Shown here piece after piece: positions 21,203 to 34,100 of a DNA stretch of 64,000 bases. The DNA is from Sparassis latifolia (taxonomy: Eukaryota; Basidiomycota; Agaricomycetes; Polyporales; Sparassidaceae). The stretch covers positions 1,488,001 to 1,552,000 of the forward strand of contig CM031552.1 of the NCBI GenBank assembly GCA_018466975.1, written 5' to 3'. The notes under the pieces were generated by a model, which was not told where the DNA came from, did no database searches, and saw only the letters and a program-made list of their open reading frames with translations. The position numbers were made by a program, and so were the translations under genes. Each line of letters opens with the position of its first letter. Position 1 is the first letter of the stretch.

Positions 21203-21958
21203 GGACAAGTCGTAAACGTGAGGCTCTGAAAGTGCACGGCGTGGGGTGGTGGTTCCGAAAGCTTCGGAACCGTCGTCTTATGCATCGCGGTATTTATACA
21301 TTTCCGTCTCCGTGGGGAATAGCTGCTCAATCCTTCTAGTTCACAGGTTCATTTGGCCTGAGCAGGCCGAGAGATTTGAGACCATGCCGAGGGTTGCATA
21401 TACCGAGTGGCCGGGAAATGCTATGTCCGACTCGATGATAGAGATCTCGATCTTGCATAGGCTCTAGCCCATTTTGGCATGAGTTGTCCACAACAGTCAG
21501 TCCACGGAACGAACAGACGGAGACATAAATATAAAACCGCCGTCATTGAACTATGTAAGTCTCAGTATAATAACTGTTTAATGCTGCGAGATCTCCGATT
21601 TCGATTCTGTGGTGGAGGCCGTCCCCGTCCTTCGTCGACCCCTGTGGAGACTGAAGAGTACACAAGAACGTCGATGGCGATGCCTGTAGTGATTCGACGA
21701 CAAGCACCATCTACGAGCGCCCCGAACGTGCGGAGAGCACGATGCCGAAGTAACGCGTCATCCGAGTCCCGACCTCTCTCCATTATTAATCCTCACATTC
21801 CTCCCACGTCTCTCCACACTGCACATATCCGATCTCATGCTCCGCTCCCAAGATTCTAACCTCACTCAGGTGCAGATAGGACCTTGCAGGCATAGTCTCT
21901 CGTCCGGAGACCACGGATCTCCTTGCTGACATGGTCTCACAAAACGCGGGGCGTGGTT
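21203..21958. other. Upstream region of NmrA-like gene, nothing recognised
   Basis: No gene, repeat or RNA supported. Several 60-126-codon ORFs lack domains. Confidence 0.4.
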
Positions 21959-21959
21959 T

Positions 21960-22380
21960 ACAACAGCAGGTGAAGCGCCGGAATGGCCCAAAGAGGGAGG
22001 GCCTCTGGACTTCTCCTCGCTCTCCATGCTCGAAGTGCGAATGCGTACGTTAAACAACTGGCCGACGTTGCGTAGACTTCTATATACAAGCGGTCCTGCA
22101 TTACGACGTCTAGTACTTGTTGTTCCTTACGTAGTATAAGGTCGTCGATTACGACCGTCATCCAGCTGCGCAGAGAGCGTTGGCCCTTCGCACAGCGTGA
22201 GTCTGGAAGAGGTACTTATATATTAACGACATGTTACTAAATCGCTCCCCCATGCCCTTCGTCTGTGCCGTTCTGAGCCAGCTCGCGCTCCCTATTACCA
22301 AAGCAGAAGGTATGACAACGGTAGAGGAGAATACACCTATTCGCCTGCACACCTCTGCACACCTGTGCCGCGTCGTGTTC
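21960..22380 (+). pseudogene. Fragment of F-box/LRR-like gene
   Basis: Translation of 21990-22130 gives PLDFSSLSMLEVRMRTL then LRRLLYTSGPALRRLVLVVP, aligning with PLDLSRLSTLKVQLWG and the following residues of the intact gene at 18008-19375. 22245-22375 matches that gene's segment with the LRWVCAVLCQLA motif at nucleotide level. Stops and frame changes interrupt it and the F-box is missing. Confidence 0.65.
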
Positions 22381-22502
22381 GAGGCATTATATTAATTAAA
22401 GGTCCGCGACGAAATGCACCCACTAGCTTGTCGTCGCACCACTACTTACTGCAAATTCGTTCTTTATCATCCCACGTGGCGGGCACGCGAAGGGCACCTT
22501 TC

Positions 22503-23279
22503 TGGCAGTCTCCTTATAGTGGTAGGGTTGGCCGGAAATTAAATAAATTAAATGAAATTAATTCGAGCGAGCGAGAAGGTATTCACTCTGTATCTTTGTG
22601 TGATGCCCAGCATGTCCTCAACTCCTGCGCAAAGTGCCTTGGTGTATGAATATCGGGTTTCATGCCACTTACACATAATCCATGATGATTTTCCAGAGTT
22701 ATATTCAAATCATGCAGTACAGTCAGACATAGGAACACAACTGCAGGGATGACTCTTCTTGTGAGGCAACTAATGAAACTTAGGTCCTGTAAATTTTACA
22801 CATTCATGGCATGCAGAAATCCTTTAAATTTTCTGCTCGCCCTTCGGGCGAGAGTGTACGTCCCTCTTGTAGCACAATAAAACTTTGGCCCAGTGCAGTT
22901 GCATTTACTGTAGCCATCTGAATGCACTGAGTTTCTCCTGCAACCTTAAAAAATTTCCATGATATCACAAGGACTGCCAGTTGTAATTTTTACTGGCAGG
23001 ACATGCATTGAATATGAGAAAAGTCCCGGTGTGCAGGTTTGGCTGCACATAAGTGTTATCATGGTTGTGGTCCTCACCTGGAACTGTACATAGGCAGTAT
23101 TTTTTTATGTTTAGAGAGCATACAGAGCACTCAGTTATGGACACTAATTTTTATTAAAACATGCCGCAGAGTGTGTAATTTGAATAGCTGTAGTGCAGTG
23201 CCCAACCTTAGGTATGTGCTTACATCAGAAATGCCATTTGGGGCAGGTAACTCCCCTACCACTATAAGGAGACTCCCCC
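22503..23279. mobile_element. hAT-like non-autonomous element, copy 1
   Basis: A 777-bp element with inverted ends carrying AGTCTCCTTATAGTGGTAGG (left) and its complement (right). The 8-bp sequence CACCTTTC is duplicated on both sides (22495-22502, 23280-23287), as for hAT elements. The same element lies inverted at 50012-50860. No transposase ORF. It inserted about 110 bp upstream of an F-box pseudogene. Relative to copy 2 it lacks about 70 bp near its right end. Confidence 0.8.
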
Positions 23280-23389
23280 CACCTTTCGAGTCCGTTTTGA
23301 CCGGGATCGTCATGATATCTTTCCTGCCACATATCTATATGTAATTTTAAGAGACGTTGGATCTCACTCCGGGTACAGCTATATCGACG

Positions 23390-24012
23390 ATCTCGACGGC
23401 CACTATCAATGATTTGCATAATGAACTGCTGTTCGACGTCTTCGCCCATCTATTCCAGCCCTCGTAGCCAGCATAGCTAACAAAAGGTGGCGCCAGCTCG
23501 TCGCCGTCGCCCACATCTCACCCTTCCGCCGCAGATTCCTTGATTTACACACAGATGCTATCTCCTGACAGTCATTCTTGCCACACACGCCGACCTAGAG
23601 GTGTACGTCTCCCGCCTCGTGGCAGCCAGGACAGTCTCTGCCAGACGACTTCCGCACCCAGGCTTTGCATGCAGTGATTGGCCAGAACTCCCGCTCACGT
23701 ACTGGGGGAGCGGTCCGTTTGGAGTACCTTTTCCCTTGAAAGAATGAGGGGTGGAGGACCACCCGCAGGTACCTGTGGGTATCATGACATGCCGAATGTA
23801 TTCCTCTTTCTTCACGTCCCTGCAACATGATACCACAGACAAAGGATTGGGTGTGCTATGTATCCCTGCACTTCCACTTCGACAAATCGACGGGCAAGGT
23901 GGAGAGGGTGGATTACTATCTCGCAGCTGGCGGCCTGGGCAAGAAGTTGGTCGGGCGAGCGCGTTCATATCGGCGTCGTATCAATTTCGATGCCACTGCG
24001 TTGGACTGGAAA
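23390..24012 (+). pseudogene. F-box pseudogene (short family)
   Basis: Recognisable segments occur in order but in changing frames with stops: TINDLHNELLFDVFAHL, ANKRWRQLVAVAHISPFRRR, LPDDFRTQALHAVIG, KDWVCYVSLHFHF, AAGGLGKKLVGRARSY and ALDWKPER. At least two stops (for example in AIS*QSF) and several frameshifts are present. The collinear order shows that a full gene decayed in place. Confidence 0.75.
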
Positions 24013-25226
24013 CCTGAAAGAGCAACTCCAGCACGACTGTCACATCATATCCTGGAATACGCGCATGGCGGCGTCCTACAATTTTCCTGTCAACATTTCG
24101 CACACTGTTATCAATTGTATGGTTGAGCGCTAACGGCTTACGTGGAGCACGGCACTCTTTTCTGCAAGGTCTATCTACTAGCGGAGGTATGTACAGTACT
24201 CGCCAACCCTTATGCGACTTTCGACCTGAGCGCGTAAGTTTTCGATCATATTTCTGACTCCTGCTTTGTTGGCCGTCAACTGAAGAGGAAGCTCTGAGCC
24301 CCACATGCTGCATATACATCACATTCTTACATTCATCCTCACCCAGACAAGTATGCACGGTCAATTCCCAGCGCTTGGGTTAGACTGGCAGTTTCTTCAC
24401 CCCGTAGCTATTACAGCGGAAATACAAGGTTTGCAATCAGCTGGCCGTGGCTCTTGACTTTCCATACCAACCAGTGGTGCTTCCCGGTTCGTATCTTAAA
24501 GCTCCGTGCCGCCAAACAAATATGGTTCTACTCTTGCCGTCGAGGATGGGGTGAACACCAAAAGAACCCGGTTGAATGCATGCATCTCCCGTGGACAGGT
24601 TGTCATATGGTGCGAACTGAGTCTGAGACAAATGTTCAGATCGGGAAGGCGAGGCGCACCTCCTGGGGTGAACTCTGATGAGCATCAGGTAAGCGTGTCG
24701 TGATTCTCGCACTCTGAAGCTCAGGGCGTTGTTCTAGGCGCAGATGGACATTTGGCTGATGGTGTCTTCCACCGTATTTTTCCCGTGAAGTACTCTCTTT
24801 GTGTTGATTCCGCTTCACTGACGTACACTGTAGGCATTCAATCAACTGAACTCGACTTTGACAGGGTAATGCATTGACAATTCTGGTGACAGGCAGACGC
24901 TCACAATTTTGTACTTAGTTGCTGGTACTTCTGCCGCGCCCACAAGAATATCAATCACTTGATAATATTCAGCGTGTCCATCTCCTTTAGCGGACAATTG
25001 GAACGCGAAGGGTCGTTCGCAGTATCAGATGTGACATGTCCCCTCTCAGTCAAATCGTCTACAGTTCATCTGCCGGTCCGTAGCTGTGTTCTCTGCAGCG
25101 GGGTCCGCTCAGCTATCGTTTCGCCGTGTCACAATGCGGACATTGTAAGTACCTGTCGCGAGTGTCTGTCACCGTATAAGAAGCTCTTCAGACAGATGTT
25201 AGCATGTCTGCGACGCCCTCACTGCC
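24013..25226. other. Intergenic, nothing recognised
   Basis: Only short ORFs up to 127 codons on either strand, none with a recognisable domain. The last 200 bp would contain the promoter of the secreted-protein gene. Confidence 0.4.
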
Positions 25227-25838
25227 ATGAAGTTCTCCTGGACGTACCTCTTCCAACTCATCTCTGCCTCCCTGCTCGTCGGTCGCGCAGCAGCGGCACC
25301 TACCCCTGAGCCCCAGCCCAACCGTGCGTTGCTTCTAAATTCCTTTATAGTTTAAGCTTCAGTGTTCACTCCTGTTGTGTTTCGGTTGTAGGCGCCATCG
25401 AGGCGCGCCGTGGCGACGAGTACCTATGGTACATCGACGAGGCGGAGAGCATCCACCTCAGTGAGCTGCTCGGCGTCGACTTTCACCGCCTGGGTATCAC
25501 GGGGGTGCTCATTGACGGGCCGAAAATGAAGTGTGAGAATTGCGGGAAATACACAGGCCTCGACGATATCGTGCACAGCGCCCTGGAGGACGGCATCCAC
25601 CGGTAAGAGCCTTACTGTGCTACGCGCGACGTAAGAGACTGCTTTACGTCCATGCCATCGCAGCAAGGAGTATTTGGTGAAGGTCCTCGAAGAGCGCGAG
25701 TCTCATGCGAGTCCGCCGCACGTTGTCCGTTGCTCGACAGCGGGATGCAGCAGGGCCTATGAGGAGCCACGGGGATGGGGCTCGCGTTGGATCTCCAAAA
25801 CTGAGACGGAGGAGAACGCACATGTAGAGGACGCATGA
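25227..25838 (+). CDS. Small secreted protein of unknown function
   Basis: Three exons (25227-25323, 25392-25602, 25664-25838) with clean GT-AG introns give 160 aa. The N-terminus is a signal peptide (MKFSWTYLFQ, hydrophobic LISASLLVG, cut near RAAA/APTPEP), so the product should be secreted. The mature part starts Pro-rich, has a dibasic ARRGDEY site that a Kex2-type protease might cut, a CENCGKYTG pair of cysteines and a later CSTAGC pair. I do not recognise a family. In fungi such proteins include effectors and surface proteins; no function is assigned. Regular exon phase and intact frame argue that it is real. Confidence 0.7.
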
Positions 25839-27961
25839 AGGACAATTAACACTACCACCGTTTTGACTTGCTGACTGCAACTTTCTTTTCGGTGTACATC
25901 AAATGAAGCGTGTATGTAACACTTTTTATTCACGTTTGGTGTGGTAATGCACACAAAGGGGTCAGATGGCATCACTGGCATATCATCAGTTGAGGTTACA
26001 GTGTTTGGTACTCTAACTATAGGTGTAGTGTGCATGGCAAATAAATTCAGTGTGATGCCCCAGCACTCCTTAACCCTAACCCCAGTGGACATCAACATAT
26101 CGCGCTCCATATCAACAGGACATGCTTTCTTCTTTTACACGTTTTTTCTGCCTATTTTTCCTGATGAATAATATTTCCACCAGTTTTTTCAATTTATTTC
26201 CCTGCAAAAAAGGGGGTTATGCGTCCTGTGAAGGAGTCATTCCTCAAAGAGTCGTTCCTCTGTATAGCTCCAAACCAAGCATCGCGCAGTGTGAACACCT
26301 AGTGTTGGGGGCCTTGTCTTGTGCCGCGGTGCGTGGTCATTGTTCTGTGGAGCTGATTTCTGAGCAGATAGAGCAAGTGTCACATTTCAAAAGGTGAAAT
26401 CGGGAATCGTGGTTAATTGAACGAAGGCCTTGAGTTTCAGGATGGCTACATGTAATACCTGCCAAAGGGTGCGCCCCAACAGCACTAAGAGCTGACTGCA
26501 TCTATGAACATATGCTGTAGGCTCAGCCCGCATAACACTTTAAATTTGTCCTCCGCAGAAAAAGTCTTGCACCACGCCCATTCTGGGAACTTTCGTACTT
26601 CAAATGGCTTGATACTCTAACGCGCGGAAATTTCGGCCTTCAGGTGCGCAGGCATTTGCAAACTCACTCCTGGGAGAAAATCACGAACGCGCTCTAGGGT
26701 AGGATTTTGCCGCTGTAGCTACTGAGCCGACGGTGGATCTCGGTGCGGCGGACTGCACCAAGCTCTTGTCGTGAATTTTACACCTGACAACCAAGTACAC
26801 CCTTGTGAATTCGGGACGAAACATGAAGTAGCCTGTTACGCGTGCGTTCAGAATTCTTGCACGAATCTGCAGTGCACGTCTGATACTCCATGGAAATTTG
26901 TTTCTGTTACCAGGTTCAGACATGGCTGAAAACACCACTGTCCATACTTCAAAAGACACACATGTAACTCCGACGTCTCAACCCGTTGTTTTTTCCATTT
27001 AGGCACGTCGCTATTAACGTCTCCGTACTCCCTCCTGGTCTCCGCCTATTATACCTCCCCCGCTCTGTACCTTCCAGGACTACTGGATGGCCGAGACGAA
27101 TCAGAGGCACTTGTTGACTCCATCTCTTGCGTTTTGGATGAACGTCAGGACTCAGCGGTATAACTGACAACTGCCAGAGTCTCTGAGACCCCCTCTCGAC
27201 GCTCGTTCTTTATATGCGTCTACTGCACCTGTGAAACGCGCATTCCCAAGAATGTGCTGAGCCTTCGTATTCTTACGATCCAACCTGATGAAAGAACGAT
27301 GACTCTCCCTCTAGGAGTCGGCCTCCGTATGTTCGCTATGAGACAGCCGTACCCGAATAGATATCGCACAGTACAGCAAACGGCACTCGGTGCACTCCGC
27401 CGCTAATGGTACGTGCCTGAGCGCAGCGCCGCATCGTGACACTCTACCAAACAAATGCAGCCGCTGGCGCTATAATCACGGAAAGCAAACCACCAGCGCC
27501 CTACTGGTGCGGTTGTATACCGCAATCACCGCCTGCGCGAACGCCGAGCTGATCATGAGAGCGCCAAGCATGCATCCGGTCGCAGGAGACGAGCGGGCGC
27601 TGATGAAGAGAAGAGAAAATTATAGCCAACTCGGGGAGAGACCAACGCAGAAATAACGGTCACAGGCACCCTGACATCACTCATAATAAGCCGATTCTCA
27701 TTACTTACATATGCGAAGATGGGGGCAAAGGGAGTGGTAACGTAAAATCTTGCGCGTCGCGCGGCACGCGCCGCGGAACGGGGACGTAGACCAATGTACG
27801 AGAAACAAGAGATGTATGCAGTCATTGTAATAGAAGATGGTAGGAGACAGACAGGCAGGCAAGTTCACGTCAACGTCAACGCAAAGAGAGGGCAAATGGT
27901 ACGCGGTACGCGTGGGGGTATCACGGCGGCAGCGGCCGTGGGCATGGCGCACGGCACGCGC
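25839..27961. other. Intergenic, nothing recognised
   Basis: The 2.1 kb between the secreted-protein gene and the Rho1 3' end (Rho1 runs leftward) contains only short ORFs without domains. No repeat ends or RNA genes identified. Confidence 0.4.
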
Positions 27962-28881
27962 CTACAGGACCACACAGTGATGCTTCTTCCCGCCCTTCGG
28001 CCTGCTGAGGAGCGCGGCGCGGGTAGCATACTGGAAGACCTCGCGCACGCCCTCGCCGGTCTTGGCGGAGCACTCGAGATAGTGTCTGGCACCGATCTTC
28101 TGCGCAACCGCCATACCCTAAATGAACAGCGCGGTCAGCTTCATGCCACGCGGGTGGAGAGCATGCTGCGGGCACGTGCTGAGGTGCGCCCGTGACGTAC
28201 CTCCTCTGGAGTAACTGGCCGCTGATTCGTCTTCCGGAGCTCCTCAATCACTCTTGGGTCGCGTCTGAGATCCTTCTTACAACCAACAAGAATGATGGGC
28301 AGGCCCGCGCAGAAGTGCATGACCTCAGAAATCCACTGTAGAGTACAAGCGCGCATTATGCATCACGACGGGGCACGTCAGTAAAAGACTGAGGAAGCCA
28401 AGAAGAACAGCGGACCTTCTCCTGCACGTTGTCCAAGGAGTCGGGAGAGTCCACCGCGAAGCAGATGAGGATGACGTGAGAGTCGGGGTAGGACAGCGGG
28501 CGGAGACGATCGTAATCTTCCTGGCCGGCGGTATCCCAAAGCGCTAGTTCGACGTGCTTGCCGTCGACCTCCACATCGGCGACGTAATTCTCGAAGACGG
28601 TAGGGACGTAAACCTGAAACATGCGGCACGCGAATTAGCGCCAGCGACGCAGACTGACGACGGGGAGTGGGCCCGCACGCCTGGCAGCAAACAAGTACGA
28701 TGCGCACCTCTGGGAACGTTCCTTTCGAGAAAACGATGAGCAAGCAGGTCTGTGGGGAAACGGTGTCAGCACAGGGGTGGTACGAGGTTACACAACATGA
28801 ATCGCGATGACAAGGACGAAAACGTACCTTTCCGCAAGCACCATCACCAACAATGACGAGTTTTCTGCGGATATCAGACAT
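27962..28881 (-). CDS. rho1: Rho1-type small GTPase
   Basis: Five exons on the minus strand: 28881-28828, 28749-28708, 28613-28416, 28335-28201, 28117-27962, giving 194 aa, the family length. All GTPase motifs are present: P-loop GDGACGKT spanning exons 1-2, effector loop [32 protein letters not shown] for guanine recognition and [10 protein letters not shown]. The C-terminus is KKHHCVVL, a CAAX box ending in Leu, so geranylgeranylation and plasma-membrane targeting are expected. In fungi Rho1 activates beta-1,3-glucan synthase and Pkc1 and controls polarised growth and cell-wall integrity. No damage seen, in contrast to the many broken genes around it. Confidence 0.97.
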
Positions 28882-31118
28882 AGCGACGGCAGAAGGTGCT
28901 GATGGAGTTGTGCTGGTGGTGTGGACGACAACGACGGCGATGTGGAGGTTGTCGCTGAGGTGTTGATACGGATGCGGGCTTTTCAGCGGGCTTTCAAGTT
29001 ACTGCCAAACACAGCAATCTCTTCATTACATAATTTTCTAGGTCTGTGCGTGTGACTCCAGTCCTTTCCCCGCCAGCGGCACCGCCATCACCACCGCCTT
29101 GTGCGCAGTTCTTCTCCTCTTTCAAAGGCCATACGCATCATGGATTAGTACACCATTCTAGCCTTGCACCGCCCTACGTTGTGCACTCTGCCCCACCAAG
29201 GACCGCCGCCGCCGCCGCCACCCGCGTCGGATAAACACAATCAAGCTGAATCAAGCTGTTGACCCTGCCACGTACTACGCGACTGTACATGGTGAAAGAT
29301 ATCACCCGGGATCCGGCTGACTTACAGCGCCTAGCTGGAATTTCTAAGACGCGCTGGGCACGTACGTCGGGCCAAGGTGTCGTGAGTTTACACGTCAGAG
29401 TGTCATCACTCTCTTTGATTGGAATAGACAACCAAAAATGTGCTTGACAGCAGACACCTTGTCAACGGACGGGCCAGCCGTCCCCAACTACCTCTCCCGT
29501 TCCGAGTGAGTGCTCTCGTACACGATGGATATTCGGCGGTAAACCTTCGCGCGTCGGGCAGCCCTGTCGCTTGAACAGGCGAATGAGTGCCTGTGTGTTT
29601 AGAAATAATCCTTGTAGACCATGCTGGCATCGTGGCGGCAACTTCGACGTTCCCAAATTATCCCTGCACAGTAATAAACCCTTTTTGATATCAGCGGCAA
29701 GTGAGTTTCATATCTAGAAAAGAAGCTCACCATATGTCAGATGCACGACGAGATAGTGAATACATAAGATAGTCGAGGAAGGTCACCCAATGCAGGTTTC
29801 AGTGGGTACACCAGCTACAGAAACGAACTAAGCAGCCCGCTGCATCTCGAGCTATAAAATCTCGAGTTTGAGCTTGGACGAACGACTAGGCGTAGGAGCT
29901 AGTAGAACTACCTGTGCGCACGGGGGTCACTAAGGAAGAGCCTTGATCGGACAACGTACAGTGTATTTCCAGCGTCCGCGTGCATATGGTTCAGGTCGAA
30001 ACTATCTCATCCCCAAAGGACGCATCCGCCGTAGATCAAACAACGCCCAGTTGATGCTCGAGAAAAAGACCAATAGACAAGGGAGAGAGCAATGTAGTGT
30101 GCCAAGAATACCAGAATAGAAGTTGTGCGAGACCAAAGCATAGGTAGAAGTGTCCTCTAAGCGTTATGTATTACTGCGCAACATCTTCGACCAGGCAAAC
30201 ATTAGTACACTGCATCGCGTGTAAGTGGCTGGGACGATGGTCCTTTTCCAAGAAATTATGTCTGAGTCTGGTAGCATGTTCTTGGAAGTTCTCCCTATAT
30301 AGACCAGAGGGAGTTTTGTGACATACCAACGGCGTACAGTTAACTTATTGTACATTCGAGCGGTTACAAATACGTACCTTCATGTTAGATATCGACCATG
30401 TAAGGGAGACCGTTGTCAGCCGCTTTGGCTCCCCTCGGCGACTCCCATGTTCTCACTGTCACCAGCTGCAAGTATGGAAACCGGCCCCAGCAAGGATTTG
30501 CGTAATTTCTTCCCATACATGTGGTTCCACCGGAGGAATGCGCAGCTAGAGTTCCCGCAGCTGGTTGCCAGACGATATTTGCGTAAGTAACAGGGTGATA
30601 TTACTCAAGACGCAAGAGGAATGAGTTGGAGACTGAGCGAGGATAAGCGACCGCATGAACCTAGATTTATTTCCTTAAAAAATCACCACTAATAGCACTC
30701 ACCTGTAAGTTTCGACGAGAAGAATAGTCCCAACGATAGACGACGCCCTCAATCGCGCGTATCACTGCACCTGCAGCAGTGCTGTCCGGGAATTTCGCCA
30801 TGACCGAATCTAACGATCGTACACAGCCAGAGCCTCAGATGGCCTCAGTTTCAACCAACTATTATGAAACTCAGTTGAACCCCCGAGTGAACCTGAGTGT
30901 AGACCGTGAATACCCTGAGTGCGAGATACCGCGAATGAGTCAGGGCTGGCCCGAGGCTTCACCTGGATTGAACCCGGTCAAAAGTTACCCCCGGGCTCAA
31001 TTTGCCCTGATCATGTGACACGCGTCCGCACGTAAGGCGCGAGACGTGACGCGTCCGAGTTAAGTTCCCTGGCTGCTGGACTTTTGTTCGCAATCCACTC
31101 GTCCATTGCTCACGACCA
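28882..31118. other. Intergenic; possible transposase remnant near 30.5 kb
   Basis: The Rho1 upstream region. A CCG trinucleotide run lies at about 29203-29222. At 30480-30590 a plus-strand segment (LRNFFPYMWFHRRNAQLEFP, then QLVARRYLR) resembles the hAT C-terminal dimerisation region, but the match is short and unsupported by neighbours. From about 30830 to 31015 the sequence is dense in CCTGAG/CTCAGG-like motifs that recur near 40420-40530 and may be the left subterminal region of the element that follows. Confidence 0.35.
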
Positions 31119-34100
31119 ATGGCGGACATTCCAAACCCTGAATGTAAGTACTACTACGTACCGATCAGCTCCATCTGAGACATGTTACCACAGATTGGGA
31201 ACGAGCTGGGGCCGATTCGAAGGGGCATGTCCTCTGGCAGTGTAAGGTCTGTGAAGATCATAAAGCCCGTCAAGAATGGCATCTACCCGCACACGAATGG
31301 ACAATCGTTCATCAGACAAATGTGGAGCGAGGGCGCGAGAAGTCGGCTGCGGCACAACACGAAGTTCCTAGACCCGCGCCAACACCGCTGTCAGAACCAG
31401 CTTTCGCATTGGTCGACGATGGGCTCCGAACCCTCCTGCGCTCATTCGTCCTGCCTGAGGCCACTCATACTGATGATGTTCACATTGCGCCGCTGCGTAG
31501 TCCTTCCCCGACACCGCCACCGGGTATCAATTGGCATCTCTTTGAAGCGATGGAGGACACGGAGTTAGCCCCCTCATCAACAAGTGTCGGAGCTTGCCAG
31601 TGTGCTCTTAGATGGCTTTGATGCAATGAGCCTAGGGTCAGAAGAAGATGAGAATGAGAGATCGGAGGACGGACATGACTCCCAGTGTGACGCAGAGCCG
31701 ATCGTCGGTGGTGCATCATGTTTTCGCCCCGTTCTATACTCTGCTGACTGCATATCACATTCACAGGTGACTCTGATGTGGACGCCAAGGAGCATGCACG
31801 TAAACGTCCACGCACGCATGATCCTGAAGCCACATTGCATGAGTGGTTTCCCTGGCAAGACAAAGTTGTTAGTAGAATGATTCTGTGCTGTCATACAACA
31901 CCTGCTGATGTGTAGCACCAGATATGTACACTCGACATACTGATGCACCTTCCACGCTCGGTATTTTCTCAACACCAGCTCGATCTCTTCCTCTGACTGC
32001 TGAAGGTCAATGACGTGGATGATGTACCATCGGTGTGGTCAATGCAAAGTCTGAATGCTGCATTGCAGCGCATGTGTGGGATAGATAGTATTCCATGCAA
32101 GGGGGCTCTGGGGCATAACTACACTGTCAATAGTCTCTCACAAATAATTGCTCAGGTGTGTGCCCCCTGGCATGTACATACTATTTTCTTGGATGTTCAG
32201 CATCATTGTTCTGTTGACAGGAGATGGCAAACCCAAGAGTCCATCTGTATCTCCACTTCTATCCCGAAGATCGAGGTACACGTCCTCTCGCTGAGGGTCG
32301 CCAGGGCAAGCAGTGGCTGGAAGAGATCCCCGATGATCAACTAACACCAATGGCACGCATTCGGGATAAGGACTATTTCATTCACGAACCAGCTATGCTC
32401 ACAACAGGAGATGTATGTATGCCCGTGCGCTGGTTGACACGCATTATTGAGAATAGACTGACAGTTTATGCCAAATGCTGGAGGATGCAGGTGGAGACCT
32501 CCGATGTTGGCAGCACATGGTGTATACTTCAGTGTGAGGGTTACGAGGTGGTGGAAACTATGTTCATGAAGAACTTTCCAGAGCTATGTGAGGATGCGGT
32601 GGCATTATATAGGATCCCCAGCCCGACAAATATATTCGGTGGGTGATATCTGCTGCTCAGAGACTCAGTTGTTAATTATTTAATTGCAGGGGCGGTGCAT
32701 GTGGAGTCTGGTGTGCGGAGCCCATGGACTTTCACTGACCCAGTGAAAGGCAACTGGTGGCGTGAACTTGCAAAAGGTCACAGAACCATCAATTTCGCAA
32801 TGTGGATGTACTGTGATGACACCTCTGGTAATCTGTCAAAAAAGTGGAATGAGCACAACTCGTTTCTCTTCACTGCAGCTGGCCTTCCTCGCACTGAAGC
32901 TCAGAAAGAATATAATGTCCACTTCCTTGCGACATCAAATATTGCTCCACCACTGGAGATGCTTGATGGTATGGTGGATCAGCTGGAGTAGATTGTTCTT
33001 ATCCTATTTCGTGGGCTTGGAGACTGAATAATTGATACTTAGAGATGCACAGAAAAATGGTATATGGGCTTGGGACTGTGTCGAGAATGAAGCACTCTTG
33101 GTTATTCCATTTGTACTTGCCCTCTTAGGAGATAACCCCATGCAGAGTGAGTTTGCATGCCATATTGGTCTACTTGGCAAGTTCTTCTGCAGGGCATGTT
33201 GGGTCAAAGGTTTCGATGCACTTGCACAAGATGATGATGGTGACTTGCACAGTGTGGACAGTCCAGTGGGGGGAGGGAGTCATGCAGGAAGTCCAGCGAG
33301 CGATGATGGAAGACAAGAGGGGTTCAATAATGTGGATAGTGATGCTGGTTCGGTGCGTTCAGAGGGTAGTGTTGACGATGCTCGTGCTAGTACTTCTGGG
33401 AAGACAAAGCGAGGGCGGAAGAAGGTGTTGGAGAGTATGGCTAACATGGTAAGCCATGTGAAGGCCTTCATCAAGGTGCGTGTCTGTGTGAGGTTAATTC
33501 ACCTGTTAGTTATTCAACTTACTCATAGGTCGGAACACCGTGTACCAAAGAGGAGACTACAGCAAAATTGAAGTCATATTTTGACGAAGCAGTACACCTG
33601 AACACCAAGAGCAAGGTTACTAAGATGCGCACTGAATCAGGCATCAAGGACACATACCAACTGTTCTTCCTGGACAAGCTGTTCAACTCATACAAGAAGA
33701 AATGCGGCACTGCAAACAAGCAAGCTGCTCTCAATGCAGCGATCTCAGCATTACCAGCATTTACCACCAGTCCTGTTTGGAGGATCAGAGGTATTTCATG
33801 TTTACAATGGCCTTTTATATGTGCATGGTGACCAGTTTTTCACCGTAGTCTTGGATCCACATCGAGACACACCAGTGGAGATATTGCATGTGATTCTGCT
33901 GGGGTTTGTGAAGTACCTTTGGCACGATGCAATTCAGAACCAACTGAAGGACAAAGATGAGAAGAAGGAGCTGTTAGCCACACATTTAAGCTCTCTGGAT
34001 GTCTCTGGTCTCGGTATTTCACCTCTTGCTGGCAAGACACTGGTGCAGTACTCGGGCTCACTTACAGGTCGAGATTTCCGTGCAATTGCACAGACAGCTC

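Noticed and set aside
30681..30705. CACTAATAGCACTCACC as a possible left CACTA terminus of the three-gene element
   Set aside because: No inverted partner was found near 40-41 kb, so the end is not supported.
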